DNA of 19,301 nucleotides from an uncultured Oscillibacter sp. (GCA_900544105.1 UQUC01000045.1:1-19301), one strand, 5' to 3'. Counted from the stretch's first letter, positions 1 through 8,125 are shown. The notes: generated from the letters alone by a model not told the origin. Program-made: numbers and translations.

Positions 1-30
1 GATGCGGACATGCAGATTTTTCTCTTCCAT
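1..30 (-). CDS. 5' end of an unidentified gene downstream of polA (partial)
   Basis: An ATG at 28-30 on the minus strand opens a frame that begins MEEKNLHVRI and runs off the window edge. A good ribosome binding site, AAGGAG, overlaps the polA stop codon and lies about 9 bases before this ATG. The 13-base gap to polA implies co-transcription and probable translational coupling. In many Firmicutes the gene after polA is coaE (dephospho-CoA kinase) or mutM, so coaE is a fair guess. Ten residues, without the P-loop in view, cannot prove it. The existence of the gene is fairly sure; its function is not assigned. Confidence 0.65.
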   Translation of the reverse strand, partial: MEEKNLHVRI

Positions 31-43
31 CGTATGTTACTCC

Positions 44-2695
44 TTATCCCTTGGCATCCAGCCAGTTGTGGCCCCAGTGGGCCTCCGCCGTCAGGGGGAC
101 GGACAGATGGGCCACCTGCTCCATTTCCTCCTCCAGCAGCTTTGCCGCAGCCTTTGCCTGCGGCTCCGGGCATTCCACGATCAGCTCATCGTGGACCTGC
201 AAGACCAGCTTGGCCTCCGGCAGTTCTTTTTTCAGCCGCTTCTCCACAGCCACCATAGCCAGCTTCATAATGTCCGCCGCCGTGCCCTGAATGGGCATAT
301 TCAGCGCCACCCGCTCCCCGAAGGAGCGCATATTGAAATTGGAGGATCGGATCTCCGGCAGCTCCCGCCGCCGGTGGAACAGCGTCTCAACATACCCTCG
401 CTCCTTGGCCTTTGCCACCACATCATCCATATACTTCCGCACACCGGGGAAGGTTGCAAAATAGGCCTCCATATACGCCTTGGCCTCCGCCACCGTCACG
501 CCGATGTCCTGACTGAGGGAAAAGGCGGAAATGCCGTAGACAATGCCGAAATTCACCGCCTTGGCCCGGCGGCGCATCTCGTGGGTCACATCGCCGGGGT
601 CCACATGGAACACCTGGGCCGCCGTTGCGGTGTGGATGTCCGCTCCGGTGGTAAACGCTGCCCGCATAGCCTCATCCCCGGAGATGTGGGCCAGCAGCCG
701 CAGCTCGATCTGAGAGTAGTCCGCGTCCACCAGAACGCAGCCCTCCGCCGGAATGAACATCCGGCGAATTTCGCTGCCAAGGTCCGTCCGGGTGGGGATA
801 TTCTGCAAATTCGGCTCCGTGGAGCTGAGCCGCCCGGTGGCGGTAACGGTCATCTGGAACCGGGTGCGGATGCGCCCGTCCGGGTCCATGGCCTTCAAAA
901 GTCCCTCGGCATAGGTGGACTTCAGCTTTGCGTACTGCCTGTATTCCAGCACCGCCCCCACGATGGGGGCCTCGTAGCGCAGCTTTTCCAGCACGTCGGC
1001 ATTGGTGGACCAGCCGGTTTTCGTTTTCTTGCCGTGGGGCAGGCCCAGCTTGCCGAATAAAATTTCTCCCAGCTGCTTGGGAGAGTTGATGTTGAATTCC
1101 TCCCCGGCCATGTTGTAAATGTCCTGTTCCAGAGCGGCGGCCTTTTCGGAGAGCATCTCCCCGAAGGACACCAGCGCCCCCTTGTCCACCCGGCAGCCAG
1201 CCAGTTCCATTTCCGCCAGCACCCGGCACAGCGGCAACTCCGCCGTAGCGTACAGGTCACAGAGGTCCAGTTCCTTCAACTTGGGGGCCAGCACTCCGTA
1301 CAGGGCGTCCACGGCGCTGGTGTAGCAGTGGAACGCAGCCTCCGCCGCCGTCACATCCCCCAGCAGAGAGAAGGCGTCCGGTTCCAGGTGGACCGGCTTC
1401 ACCAGCTCCGTGTGGAAATACCCGGCGAACAGCTGCCCGATCTCATATTTGCCGCTGGTGGCGTCCACCAGATAGGCGGCCAGAGCGGTGTCGAACACGA
1501 AGCCCTCTGCGTTCAGACCGTTTTCCAGTAGCGTCCGCATGAGGTCCTTGACGTTGTGGCTCACCTTTTTGATGTCGGCGGCGAACAGGGCGTTCAGCAG
1601 CGCGTTCCAGTCACCGGTGTAGTGCTCAAAGAAAAATTCCGCAGACAGGGCGGTATCCGCTCCGGTATCGCAGTCCGCAATGACCCCAGAGAGATCCGGC
1701 AGGGCCAGCACCGTCACATGGTCCGCCCTGCGGAACAGGTCCAACAATTCATTGGCCCGTTTTTCTTCCGTGACGCACTCCGCCGTCACGGTGACATTCG
1801 GCGCCGTCTCCGCCGGTGCCGCCTCCTCCGGCCGCAAGCCCATTTTTTCGATCAGCTTGGAAAATTCCAGCTTCAAAAACAGGGGATACGCCGCCGGTGT
1901 CGGCTCCTGCACCCGGTTTTCTGCCGGGTCGAAGGACAGCGGCGCATCGGTGACGATGGTGGCCAGCCAGTAGGAATGGCGGGCTGCGTCCTCTCCCGCC
2001 GTCAGTTTTTTGATGGCGGCGGGCTTGGCGTCGATATCCGGCAGCTTTTCATAAATGGCATCCACGCTGCCATATTTTTGAATAAGATCCATAGCGGTCT
2101 TTTCACCCACCCCCGGTACGCCGGGGATATTGTCGGAGGTATCTCCCATGAGGGCCTTCAGGTCGATCATGTGGATGGGTGCAAAGCCGTACTGCTCCCG
2201 GAAGGTCTCCGGAGTCATGTCCTTGGTGGTGGTCTGGCCCATACGGGTGGACACCAGTTTCACCTTCGTATGGTCGGTGATGAGCTGGAGGGAATCCTTA
2301 TCTCCCGTCACCACTACACAGTCCCAACCCGCCGCCTCGCATTTCCGGGAAATGGTGCCGATCAGGTCATCGGCCTCCCATCCCTCCATTTCATAGCGGG
2401 GGATATTCAGAGTATCCAGCACCTCTTTCAGCACTGGCACCTGCATCCGCAGTTCCTCCGGCATGGGCTTCCGGGTGGCCTTGTACGCCTCGTCTGCCTT
2501 GTGGCGGAAGGTAGGGGCATGGAGGTCGAAGGTGACGCACAGGGCGTCCGGCTGTTCTTCCTCTTTCAGGCGCAGCAGCGTGGTAAGAAAACCGAACACA
2601 GCATGGGTATACAGCCCCTCCCGGTTGGTCAGGGGACGGATGCCATAATAGGCCCGGTTGATGATGGAGTTGCCGTCAATGACCATGCACTTCAT
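44..2695 (-). CDS. polA: DNA polymerase I
   Basis: Fills gaps in excision repair and removes Okazaki primers. The 883-residue length fits Firmicute PolA. Residues 1 to about 290 form the 5' nuclease, with the opening VIDGNSIINRAYYG and a helix-hairpin-helix around GDTSDNIPGVPGVGEKT. About 305-490 correspond to the 3'-5' exonuclease fold, but the metal-binding DxE motif is not visible, so proofreading is probably lost, as in Bacillus-type PolA. The polymerase domain has motif A DADYSQIELR (about 655), motif B RRAKAVNFGIVYG (about 708) and motif C QVHDELIVE (about 830). The frame is open up to 2815, but I chose the ATG at 2693-2695 because GGAGG precedes it by 8 bases and the sigma-A promoter at 2733-2761 leaves no room for a longer product. 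The next gene follows after 13 bases. Confidence 0.97.
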   Translation of the reverse strand: MKCMVIDGNSIINRAYYGIRPLTNREGLYTHAVFGFLTTLLRLKEEEQPDALCVTFDLHAPTFRHKADEAYKATRKPMPEELRMQVPVLKEVLDTLNIPRYEMEGWEADDLIGTISRKCEAAGWDCVVVTGDKDSLQLITDHTKVKLVSTRMGQTTTKDMTPETFREQYGFAPIHMIDLKALMGDTSDNIPGVPGVGEKTAMDLIQKYGSVDAIYEKLPDIDAKPAAIKKLTAGEDAARHSYWLATIVTDAPLSFDPAENRVQEPTPAAYPLFLKLEFSKLIEKMGLRPEEAAPAETAPNVTVTAECVTEEKRANELLDLFRRADHVTVLALPDLSGVIADCDTGADTALSAEFFFEHYTGDWNALLNALFAADIKKVSHNVKDLMRTLLENGLNAEGFVFDTALAAYLVDATSGKYEIGQLFAGYFHTELVKPVHLEPDAFSLLGDVTAAEAAFHCYTSAVDALYGVLAPKLKELDLCDLYATAELPLCRVLAEMELAGCRVDKGALVSFGEMLSEKAAALEQDIYNMAGEEFNINSPKQLGEILFGKLGLPHGKKTKTGWSTNADVLEKLRYEAPIVGAVLEYRQYAKLKSTYAEGLLKAMDPDGRIRTRFQMTVTATGRLSSTEPNLQNIPTRTDLGSEIRRMFIPAEGCVLVDADYSQIELRLLAHISGDEAMRAAFTTGADIHTATAAQVFHVDPGDVTHEMRRRAKAVNFGIVYGISAFSLSQDIGVTVAEAKAYMEAYFATFPGVRKYMDDVVAKAKERGYVETLFHRRRELPEIRSSNFNMRSFGERVALNMPIQGTAADIMKLAMVAVEKRLKKELPEAKLVLQVHDELIVECPEPQAKAAAKLLEEEMEQVAHLSVPLTAEAHWGHNWLDAKG

Positions 2696-2732
2696 GGAAA
2701 AAACCTCCGGAGTTTTTGACATAGTTAAGTTT

Positions 2733-2761
2733 ATTATAGTCTCTTTTCCGCCATTTCGCAA
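2733..2761 (-). promoter_or_regulatory. sigma-A promoter of polA
   Basis: On the minus strand, -35 TTGCGA (2756-2761) and a perfect -10 TATAAT (2733-2738) are separated by 17 bases. The predicted start of transcription is near 2726, about 30 bases ahead of the chosen polA ATG. This also argues against the longer open frame that begins at 2815. Confidence 0.75.
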
Positions 2762-2787
2762 TGGATTTCCTGTGAAAAACCGGTTAA

Positions 2788-2796
2788 CCCCCCCCC
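2788..2796. repeat. Run of nine C residues upstream of the polA promoter
   Basis: A homopolymer of nine C (plus strand) lies about 27 bases upstream of the polA -35 box, in the divergent polA/ade spacer. It is the kind of tract that can slip during replication and is also error-prone in sequencing. No function is shown. Confidence 0.6.
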
Positions 2797-2820
2797 GGCT
2801 GCTCCCGCCTGTCAAATTCT

Positions 2821-2846
2821 GCCGAAAATCCGAATAAAATTTCGGC
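2821..2846. promoter_or_regulatory. Inverted repeat upstream of ade (operator candidate)
   Basis: GCCGAAA (2821-2827) and TTTCGGC (2840-2846) form perfect 7-base arms around a 12-base centre that contains another CCGAA. It sits 22 bases upstream of the ade -35 box. The CCGAA/TTCGG cores recall the Firmicute PurR box (AWWWCCGAACWWT), and AAATCCGAATAAA inside it matches at about 11 of 13 positions. Purine control of ade would make sense, but this is inference from a short motif. Confidence 0.35.
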
Positions 2847-2867
2847 GGGAAACCACAGTCTCCTCTA

Positions 2868-2896
2868 TGGACAAATCAGGTTTTTTCAAGTATACT
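2868..2896 (+). promoter_or_regulatory. sigma-A promoter of ade
   Basis: -35 TGGACA (2868-2873) and -10 TATACT (2891-2896) each differ from consensus by one base and have 17-base spacing. Predicted start near 2903 gives an untranslated leader of about 78 bases. I saw no purine riboswitch in that leader. Confidence 0.75.
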
Positions 2897-2980
2897 GCTC
2901 ACAAGAACACGATATTATATATTGTTATACCAACCATAAGTGTTTCTGATTTCCGTTAATTTTATAGAAGGAGTGGTACC

Positions 2981-4705
2981 ATGCCGGAAAGCTATGCTGG
3001 AAAGATCAACCGAAAGCTACTGAAAAAACAACGGATCATTGCGGCCGCCGCCGGGCGGGAGCCTGCGGATCTGGTGCTGAAAAACGCCACCTTTGTCAAC
3101 GTATTTTCCAATGAGCTGTCCACCATGGACATTGCCGTGGCGGAAGGTCTGATCGTGGGCATGGGAAGCTATCAAGGCCGGTCTGAGGTGGACTGCACCG
3201 GCAAGATCGTTCTCCCCGGTTTCCTGGATGCCCACATTCATCTGGAAAGCTCCTTGGTCAGTCCCACGGAGTTCGTGAAGGCCGTCCTACCTCATGGTAC
3301 CACCACAGTGGTAACGGATCCCCACGAGATCGCTAACGTCATGGGCACCGACGGCATCGAGTATATGCTGCAAGCCACGGAGGATCTGCCGGTGGATGTG
3401 CGGTTCATGCTGCCCTCCTGCGTCCCCGCCACGCCGCTGGACGAGTCCGGGGCCATTCTGGACTATCGGGCCATCGACAGCTTCTATGACCATCCCAGGG
3501 TGCAGGGCCTCGCAGAGATGATGAACTTCGTGGGCGCCATCAACGGCGACGAGCAGACTGTGGAGAAGATCGTGGCGGCCCAGGCCCACCACAAGAAGAT
3601 CGACGGCCACGCCCCGGACCTTCAGGGCAATGACCTCAACGCCTACATCGCCGCCGGCGTCTACTCCGACCACGAGTGCCATGATGTGAAGGACGCCATC
3701 GCCAAGCTGGAGCGGGGCCAGTTCATCATGATCCGGGAGGGCACCGCCGCCCGGAACTTAGAGTCTCTGATGCCCCTGCTCACCGGCAAGTACGCCGACC
3801 GCTGCATGTTCTGCACAGACGATAAGCATCCCAATGACCTGCTGGAAAAGGGCCACATCGACTATATCGTGAAGAAGGCCATCTCTCTGGGGGCCGACCC
3901 CATCACCGCGGTCAAGGTGGCCTGCCACAACGCCGCCCGGTACTTCCTGCTGAACAATCGGGGCGGCATTTCCCCCGGCTATCTGGCGGACTTCGTCATC
4001 ATTGACAATTTCCAGGACTTCAACATCGAGCAGGTCTACAAGAAGGGCGTTCTCATGGTGGATCACGGTGAGATCCAGGATTTCCCCGCCCCGGAGATTG
4101 AGCCTTATCTGGTGGAGCGGGCCCACAAGACCTTCCATGTAGCAGCCCTCACCGCCGAGGACTTTGCCGAGAAGCGTCCCAGGGGCATCATCGGCATGGT
4201 AGACGGTGAGATCACCACGGTGGACGCCGGATACTCCGACCGCATCGATGTGGAATATGATGTGCTGAAGATCGCCGTTGTGGAACGGCATAAGAACACT
4301 CATCACATCGGCATCGGCTACATTCAGGGCTACGGCCTGAAATCCGGCGCGGTAGCCACCTCCATCTCCCACGATTCCCACAACATCATCGTGGTGGGCA
4401 CCAACGAGGCGGATATGGCCGCCGCCGTCAACCGGGTGGTAGAGCTGAACGGCGGCATCGTGGTGTGGGACGGCGGCCAGAGCGTGGCGGAGGTGCCTCT
4501 GGCCATTGCCGGAATCATGAGTGATGAACCGCTGGTCACAGTGAACGAAAAGCTGGAAACCGCCAAGAACGCCGCCCACAAGCTGGGCGTGAATCCCGGC
4601 ATCGATCCCTTCATGACCCTGAGCTTCATGGCCCTGCCAGTGATCCCCTCTCTCCGCATCACCACCCGGGGCGTGTTCGATGTGACCACCCAGAGCTACG
4701 TGTAA
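2981..4705 (+). CDS. ade: Adenine deaminase
   Basis: Converts adenine to hypoxanthine and ammonia (EC 3.5.4.2) for purine salvage in the cytoplasm. The protein has 574 residues, close to B. subtilis AdeC. It is a two-part amidohydrolase: a metal-dependent barrel with DAHIHLESS near residue 84, TDPHEIANVMG near 113, further metal and active-site histidines in KIDGHAPDL and SDHECHD, and TDDKHPNDL near 285; then a C-terminal domain typical of the AdeC family (HKNTHHIGIGYIQGYG, then TSISHDSHNIIVVG). The start is the ATG preceded by AGAAGGAG with 8-9 bases spacing. It stands alone: divergent from polA, with its own promoter, and ended by a strong bidirectional terminator. No truncation or missing motif is seen. 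Confidence 0.96.
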   Translation: MPESYAGKINRKLLKKQRIIAAAAGREPADLVLKNATFVNVFSNELSTMDIAVAEGLIVGMGSYQGRSEVDCTGKIVLPGFLDAHIHLESSLVSPTEFVKAVLPHGTTTVVTDPHEIANVMGTDGIEYMLQATEDLPVDVRFMLPSCVPATPLDESGAILDYRAIDSFYDHPRVQGLAEMMNFVGAINGDEQTVEKIVAAQAHHKKIDGHAPDLQGNDLNAYIAAGVYSDHECHDVKDAIAKLERGQFIMIREGTAARNLESLMPLLTGKYADRCMFCTDDKHPNDLLEKGHIDYIVKKAISLGADPITAVKVACHNAARYFLLNNRGGISPGYLADFVIIDNFQDFNIEQVYKKGVLMVDHGEIQDFPAPEIEPYLVERAHKTFHVAALTAEDFAEKRPRGIIGMVDGEITTVDAGYSDRIDVEYDVLKIAVVERHKNTHHIGIGYIQGYGLKSGAVATSISHDSHNIIVVGTNEADMAAAVNRVVELNGGIVVWDGGQSVAEVPLAIAGIMSDEPLVTVNEKLETAKNAAHKLGVNPGIDPFMTLSFMALPVIPSLRITTRGVFDVTTQSYV

Positions 4706-4715
4706 ATAGTCATAT

Positions 4716-4750
4716 AAAAACCGGCTTCCGTAAAACGGAAGCCGGTTTTT
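4716..4750. terminator. Bidirectional terminator between ade and the hydrolase gene
   Basis: A perfect 15-base stem, AAAAACCGGCTTCCG (4716-4730) pairing with 4736-4750 around the loop TAAAA. GC-rich core with A5 on the left and T5 on the right, so it can terminate ade on the plus strand and the convergent cell wall hydrolase gene on the minus strand. Confidence 0.92.
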
Positions 4751-4779
4751 ATGTATATGAAACACCATTCTGTCCCGTA

Positions 4780-5577
4780 TCACCGGTAGAACCGGTGGCA
4801 GCCGATGGTCTGCTGATAGGGCCGGTTGGCGTTGATCCACGTCCCCTGCGATAGGGCAGGGGCGTAGAAATACAGGGCGGAGCCGACAACATTTTCTCCG
4901 TCCAGTACCCGTTTAGCAGCCTCCACCGACTGCGAGGTAGGCGGCAGGTAGATCCGCCCGTTGCTCACCGGCTCGAACTGCACCGCGTCCTTCCGGTCAA
5001 AAATGACGCCCTCCACGGTATTGGGAAAGCTGTCGCTCCTGACCCGGTTCAGGATCACGTTGCCCACGGCGATCTGCCCGGTCATGGATTCCGCGCCGCT
5101 TTCGGCGTAGATGATCCGAGACAGCCAGTACAATTCCCCGGCATCGTAAGCCGCACCGGGAGAGGTCACAGCCGCACCCCTCAGATACGGGTCCCACTCT
5201 ACCTGGCAGCCAAGGGCCTCCCCCACCAGCCGCAGAGGGACATAGGTAACGCCGTTTTCCACCGTGACCCGGCCCCGGACAGTTTTTTCGTCGATGGTGA
5301 CGGTATCCGCCGCCGGGTCCGCCCAAAGGTGGGTGTCATCGGAGGCAGCTGCGGCCCGGCCCGTGGCTTTGTCCCACCAGACGTCCCACGCCCCTATCGT
5401 ATTCAGCAAGGCCCGGAGGGGCACATAGGTCACGCCCCGCTCCACATAGGCGGACACGGCGATAGGTTTTCCGTCGATCTGCACCGGCACGCTCCGCCGG
5501 ACAGCTCTGGCAGGGACCGTCAGGACTGCGCAGAGGACCGCAGCGGTCAGCAGGTGCTTACAGGCTCGTCGTTTCAT
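4780..5577 (-). CDS. Secreted cell wall hydrolase, SleB type, with copper amine oxidase-like N-terminal domain
   Basis: The 265-residue protein starts with a signal peptide (MKRRACKHLLTAAVLCAVLT, then cleavage around ARA). Next come two copies of a GVTYVPLR motif (near residues 48 and 112), the mark of the copper amine oxidase-like N-terminal domain (PF07833), here likely a wall-binding or structural module rather than an enzyme. Residues from about 150 to the end match the Hydrolase_2 (SleB/CwlJ) domain: LSRIIYAESGAESMTGQIAV, GNVILNRV, FPNTVEGVIF, ALYFYAP and a final IGCHRFYR. The Glu of YAES is the probable catalytic residue. SleB enzymes cut peptidoglycan, often spore cortex, so this hints at an endospore former; a vegetative wall role is also possible. 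I chose ATG 5575-5577 because AAAGGA precedes it and the signal peptide begins there; the longer frame from 5649 would bury it. Confidence 0.88.
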   Translation of the reverse strand: MKRRACKHLLTAAVLCAVLTVPARAVRRSVPVQIDGKPIAVSAYVERGVTYVPLRALLNTIGAWDVWWDKATGRAAAASDDTHLWADPAADTVTIDEKTVRGRVTVENGVTYVPLRLVGEALGCQVEWDPYLRGAAVTSPGAAYDAGELYWLSRIIYAESGAESMTGQIAVGNVILNRVRSDSFPNTVEGVIFDRKDAVQFEPVSNGRIYLPPTSQSVEAAKRVLDGENVVGSALYFYAPALSQGTWINANRPYQQTIGCHRFYR

Positions 5578-5619
5578 GGTTATTCCGTCCTTTCCTTTTT
5601 GTAACCATTTTGTAACTTT

Positions 5620-5649
5620 ATTGTAGCGGAACCCACCAACAGGAAACAA
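5620..5649 (-). promoter_or_regulatory. Probable promoter of the SleB-type hydrolase gene
   Basis: On the minus strand, -10 TACAAT (5620-5625) has five of six consensus bases; the best -35, TTGTTT (5644-5649), is weak and 18 bases away. A sigma-A call is tentative; a sporulation sigma factor cannot be excluded. Confidence 0.45.
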
Positions 5650-5723
5650 CCCTCAATATCTGGAACCCCTGGCAGAAAATCCCAATCAGGAGCGCGGGAC
5701 CGCGTTTCCTCCGCCGCCGGACG

Positions 5724-5752
5724 TTGACTTTTCTCCCCGTCAAGGCTACAAT
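5724..5752 (+). promoter_or_regulatory. sigma-A promoter of the TIGR04255 gene, with an inverted repeat over -35
   Basis: -35 TTGACT (5724-5729) and -10 TACAAT (5747-5752), one mismatch each, 17-base spacer. TTGAC (5724-5728) is repeated in reverse as GTCAA (5739-5743), so a small dyad covers the -35 and spacer and could be an operator. Predicted start is near 5759, about 32 bases before the ATG. Confidence 0.72.
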
Positions 5753-5790
5753 AAGGACCATCAAATAGTTCATGCAAAGGAGCTGTTTTT

Positions 5791-6567
5791 ATGCTGTTTT
5801 CCGACCGTCCCCGCACTCATTATGAAAAAACACTGGCCCACGAGGTCATCTGCCAGCTGCGCTTCCCCACCATTCTCTCCATCAACAATGTGGAGCCTGC
5901 CGATTTTCAGGAGCGTATCCGGGAGGATTTTCCTCAGTACGCCCGGAAGCAGGACGTTCTGCCTCCCCAGATTATCAACGGGAAGCCAGAGCCTCAGCCT
6001 CCCGTCACCAACTACCACTTCCTCTCTCAGGACGGTAGATGGAAGTTGAATCTCACCAAGGATTTCATCGCTCTGTCCACGCTGTCCTACCCCGGCTGGG
6101 AGGAATTTGCCCGGATGCTGGATAAGCCTCTGGCGGCGTTTATCCAGCTCTACAAGCCCGCCTATTTTCAGCGGGTAGGCCTGCGATATCTCAACATCGT
6201 CTCCCGCACCACCCTCGATCTGGAGGATGTCTCCTGGCGGGAGCTGTTCACGCCGGCCTATCTGGGCCTCATGGCGGAAGCCGATCTGGCGGAGGACCGG
6301 GTCGTCAACTGCGCCTGCGACACGCAGTTCAAGCTGGATTCCAGCTGCACCGCCAAGATCCACACCGGTATCGGTCGCTTGAAGACCAACATTCCCAACG
6401 CGCCCCAGGACCCGGAGGTGAAGTTCATTTTCGACATGGACCTTTCCATGGGCGGCAACACCGCCTGCGGTCTGGCCGCCGCCGCACTGGAGACCCTCCA
6501 CGGCCACTCCTCCCGGGTATTCGAGGGGGCCATCACCGACCGTCTGCGAGATGCCATGGGCCGGTAA
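5791..6567 (+). CDS. TIGR04255 family protein of unknown function
   Basis: A 258-residue soluble protein with no signal peptide or membrane segment. It fits the sporadically distributed TIGR04255 family: an N-terminal stretch beginning YEKTLAHEVICQLRFP, a middle KLNLTKDFIALSTLSYPGWEEF, then FQRVGLRYLNIV, and a C-terminal strand set ending in a FEGAITDRLRDAMG helix. The family has no settled function; members are seen scattered across genomes, a pattern consistent with transfer. Start: AAAGGAG about 10 bases before the ATG. It is monocistronic, with its own strong promoter and a probable terminator at 6601-6636. Family assignment is by motif recall, so moderately sure; no function is claimed. 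Confidence 0.8.
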   Translation: MLFSDRPRTHYEKTLAHEVICQLRFPTILSINNVEPADFQERIREDFPQYARKQDVLPPQIINGKPEPQPPVTNYHFLSQDGRWKLNLTKDFIALSTLSYPGWEEFARMLDKPLAAFIQLYKPAYFQRVGLRYLNIVSRTTLDLEDVSWRELFTPAYLGLMAEADLAEDRVVNCACDTQFKLDSSCTAKIHTGIGRLKTNIPNAPQDPEVKFIFDMDLSMGGNTACGLAAAALETLHGHSSRVFEGAITDRLRDAMGR

Positions 6568-6600
6568 GCCGCTTCCGTGTTTTTGACAGAAAAACGATTT

Positions 6601-6636
6601 GATTCTCTGCTGTTCTTCCCGGAACGGCAGAGGATC
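6601..6636 (+). terminator. Probable terminator after the TIGR04255 gene
   Basis: 6601-6615 pairs with 6622-6636 around a 6-base loop, giving 15 pairs. Two of them are T/G, which are wobble pairs only in plus-strand RNA, so the structure favours the plus strand. The tail TTCTCTC is only moderately U-rich. The rest of the spacer up to gdhA (6637-6760) shows only a weak possible promoter (TGGACG, 17 bases, TAAGAT). Confidence 0.5.
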
Positions 6637-6775
6637 TTCTCTCGTCATGTTTTGCAGGAACAGTCCGTAAAACTTTCATATTTGTTCAAAAATACACTGG
6701 ACGGCTGAACTGTGATTTGATAAGATAAAGCATAAAATTTCCTCCGGCACAGAGAATTTGAAAGGAGCCTATCCC

Positions 6776-8125
6776 ATGCTGAACAATGAATACTGCAAGC
6801 GCGTCTATGAGCAGATCCTGGCCCGCGACCCGGATCAGAAGGAGTTTCATCAGGCGGTCTATGAAGTTCTGGAGGGTCTGGAGCCCATGGTGGAACGCCG
6901 CCCCGAGTTGGAGAAGAACGGCATTCTGGAACGGTTCGTGGAGCCGGAGCGTGTTGTCACCTTCCGGGTGCCCTGGACTGATGATGCCGGTAAGGTCCAT
7001 GTGAACCGTGGCTACCGGGTACAGTTCAACTCCGCCATCGGCCCCTACAAGGGTGGCCTGCGGTTCCACCCCACGGTGAACCTGTCCATCCTGAAATTCC
7101 TGGGCTTTGAGCAGATCCTGAAGAACAGTCTCACCGGTCTGCCCATCGGCGGCGGTAAGGGCGGCAGCGACTTTGACCCCAAGGGCAAGTCTGACGCCGA
7201 GGTCATGCGCTTCTGCCAAAGCTTTATGTCGGAGCTGTACCGTCACATTGGCCAGTTTACCGACGTGCCCGCCGGTGATATCGGCGTGGGTGCACGGGAG
7301 GTCGGCTATCTCTTCGGCCAGTACAAGCGGCTGAAAAACGCCAGCGAGGCCGCCGTCCTCACCGGCAAGGGCCTGACCTTCGGCGGCTCCCTCACCCGGA
7401 CCGAGGCCACCGGTTACGGCCTGTGCTACCTCACCGCTGAAATGCTCAAAACCCTGAAAAATGACAGTTTTTCCGGGAAAACCGTTGTAATTTCCGGCAG
7501 TGGTAACGTAGCCATCTACGCCTGCCAGAAGGCCACGGAGCTTGGCGCCAAGGTGGTGGCCATGAGCGATTCCAATGGCTATATCCACGATCCCGACGGC
7601 ATCAAGCTGGATATCATCAAGGACATCAAGCTGGTGAAGCGGGGCCGCATCAAGGAATACGCCGCTCAGATCCCCGGCAGCACCTATACTGAAGGCTTCC
7701 GCGGCATCTGGACCATCCCCTGCGACATTGCTCTGCCCTGCGCCACTCAGAATGAGATCACCGCTGCTGAGGCGGAGGAGATCGTCAAGGGCGGTGCCAT
7801 GGCGGTAGCCGAGGGTGCCAATATGCCCTCCACTCCCGAGGCCATCGCCATCATCCAGAAGGCCGGCCTGCTGTTCGCTCCGGCCAAGGCAGCCAATGCC
7901 GGCGGCGTGGCAGTCAGCGCGCTGGAGATGAGCCAGAACTCCATGCGCTACTCCTGGACCTTCGAGGAAGTGGATGCCAAGCTTCAGGGCATCATGGTGA
8001 ACATCTTCCACAATATCAACAGCGCCGCCAAGGAATACGGCATGGAAGGCAATCTGGTGGCTGGCGCCAACCTGGCGGGCTTCAAGAAGGTCTCCGAGGC
8101 CATGATCGCACAGGGCGTGGTGTGA
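6776..8125 (+). CDS. gdhA: Glutamate dehydrogenase, probably NADP-dependent
   Basis: Interconverts 2-oxoglutarate plus ammonia and glutamate in the cytoplasm. The 449-residue length equals the hexameric clostridial and enteric type. Substrate-binding and catalytic residues are in place: K92 in GPYKGGLRFH, K116, K128 in PIGGGKGGSDFDPKG, and D168 in VPAGDIGVG. The Rossmann domain has VVISGSGNVAIYA; the second strand ends in MSDSNG, like the NADP-type SDSSG of E. coli rather than the NAD-type Clostridium symbiosum enzyme, so NADP (EC 1.4.1.4, assimilation) is my preference. ATG 6776 is chosen because AAAGGAG (6761-6767) lies 8 bases upstream; an in-frame TTG at 6758 is before that site. A single-gene unit facing the convergent potassium operon. 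Confidence 0.96.
   Translation: MLNNEYCKRVYEQILARDPDQKEFHQAVYEVLEGLEPMVERRPELEKNGILERFVEPERVVTFRVPWTDDAGKVHVNRGYRVQFNSAIGPYKGGLRFHPTVNLSILKFLGFEQILKNSLTGLPIGGGKGGSDFDPKGKSDAEVMRFCQSFMSELYRHIGQFTDVPAGDIGVGAREVGYLFGQYKRLKNASEAAVLTGKGLTFGGSLTRTEATGYGLCYLTAEMLKTLKNDSFSGKTVVISGSGNVAIYACQKATELGAKVVAMSDSNGYIHDPDGIKLDIIKDIKLVKRGRIKEYAAQIPGSTYTEGFRGIWTIPCDIALPCATQNEITAAEAEEIVKGGAMAVAEGANMPSTPEAIAIIQKAGLLFAPAKAANAGGVAVSALEMSQNSMRYSWTFEEVDAKLQGIMVNIFHNINSAAKEYGMEGNLVAGANLAGFKKVSEAMIAQGVV

Noticed and set aside
1556..2719. A 387-codon open frame on the plus strand opposite polA
   Set aside because: It lies wholly antisense to polA, has no ribosome binding site and a composition typical of reverse-strand frames in GC-rich DNA.
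2903..2980. Purine riboswitch in the ade leader
   Set aside because: The conserved purine aptamer loops and stems are not present and the leader is only about 78 bases, AT-rich.
3758..4840. A 360-codon minus-strand open frame opposite ade
   Set aside because: Antisense to a certain gene, rich in His and Gly as expected for a shadow frame, and it crosses the terminator at 4716-4750.
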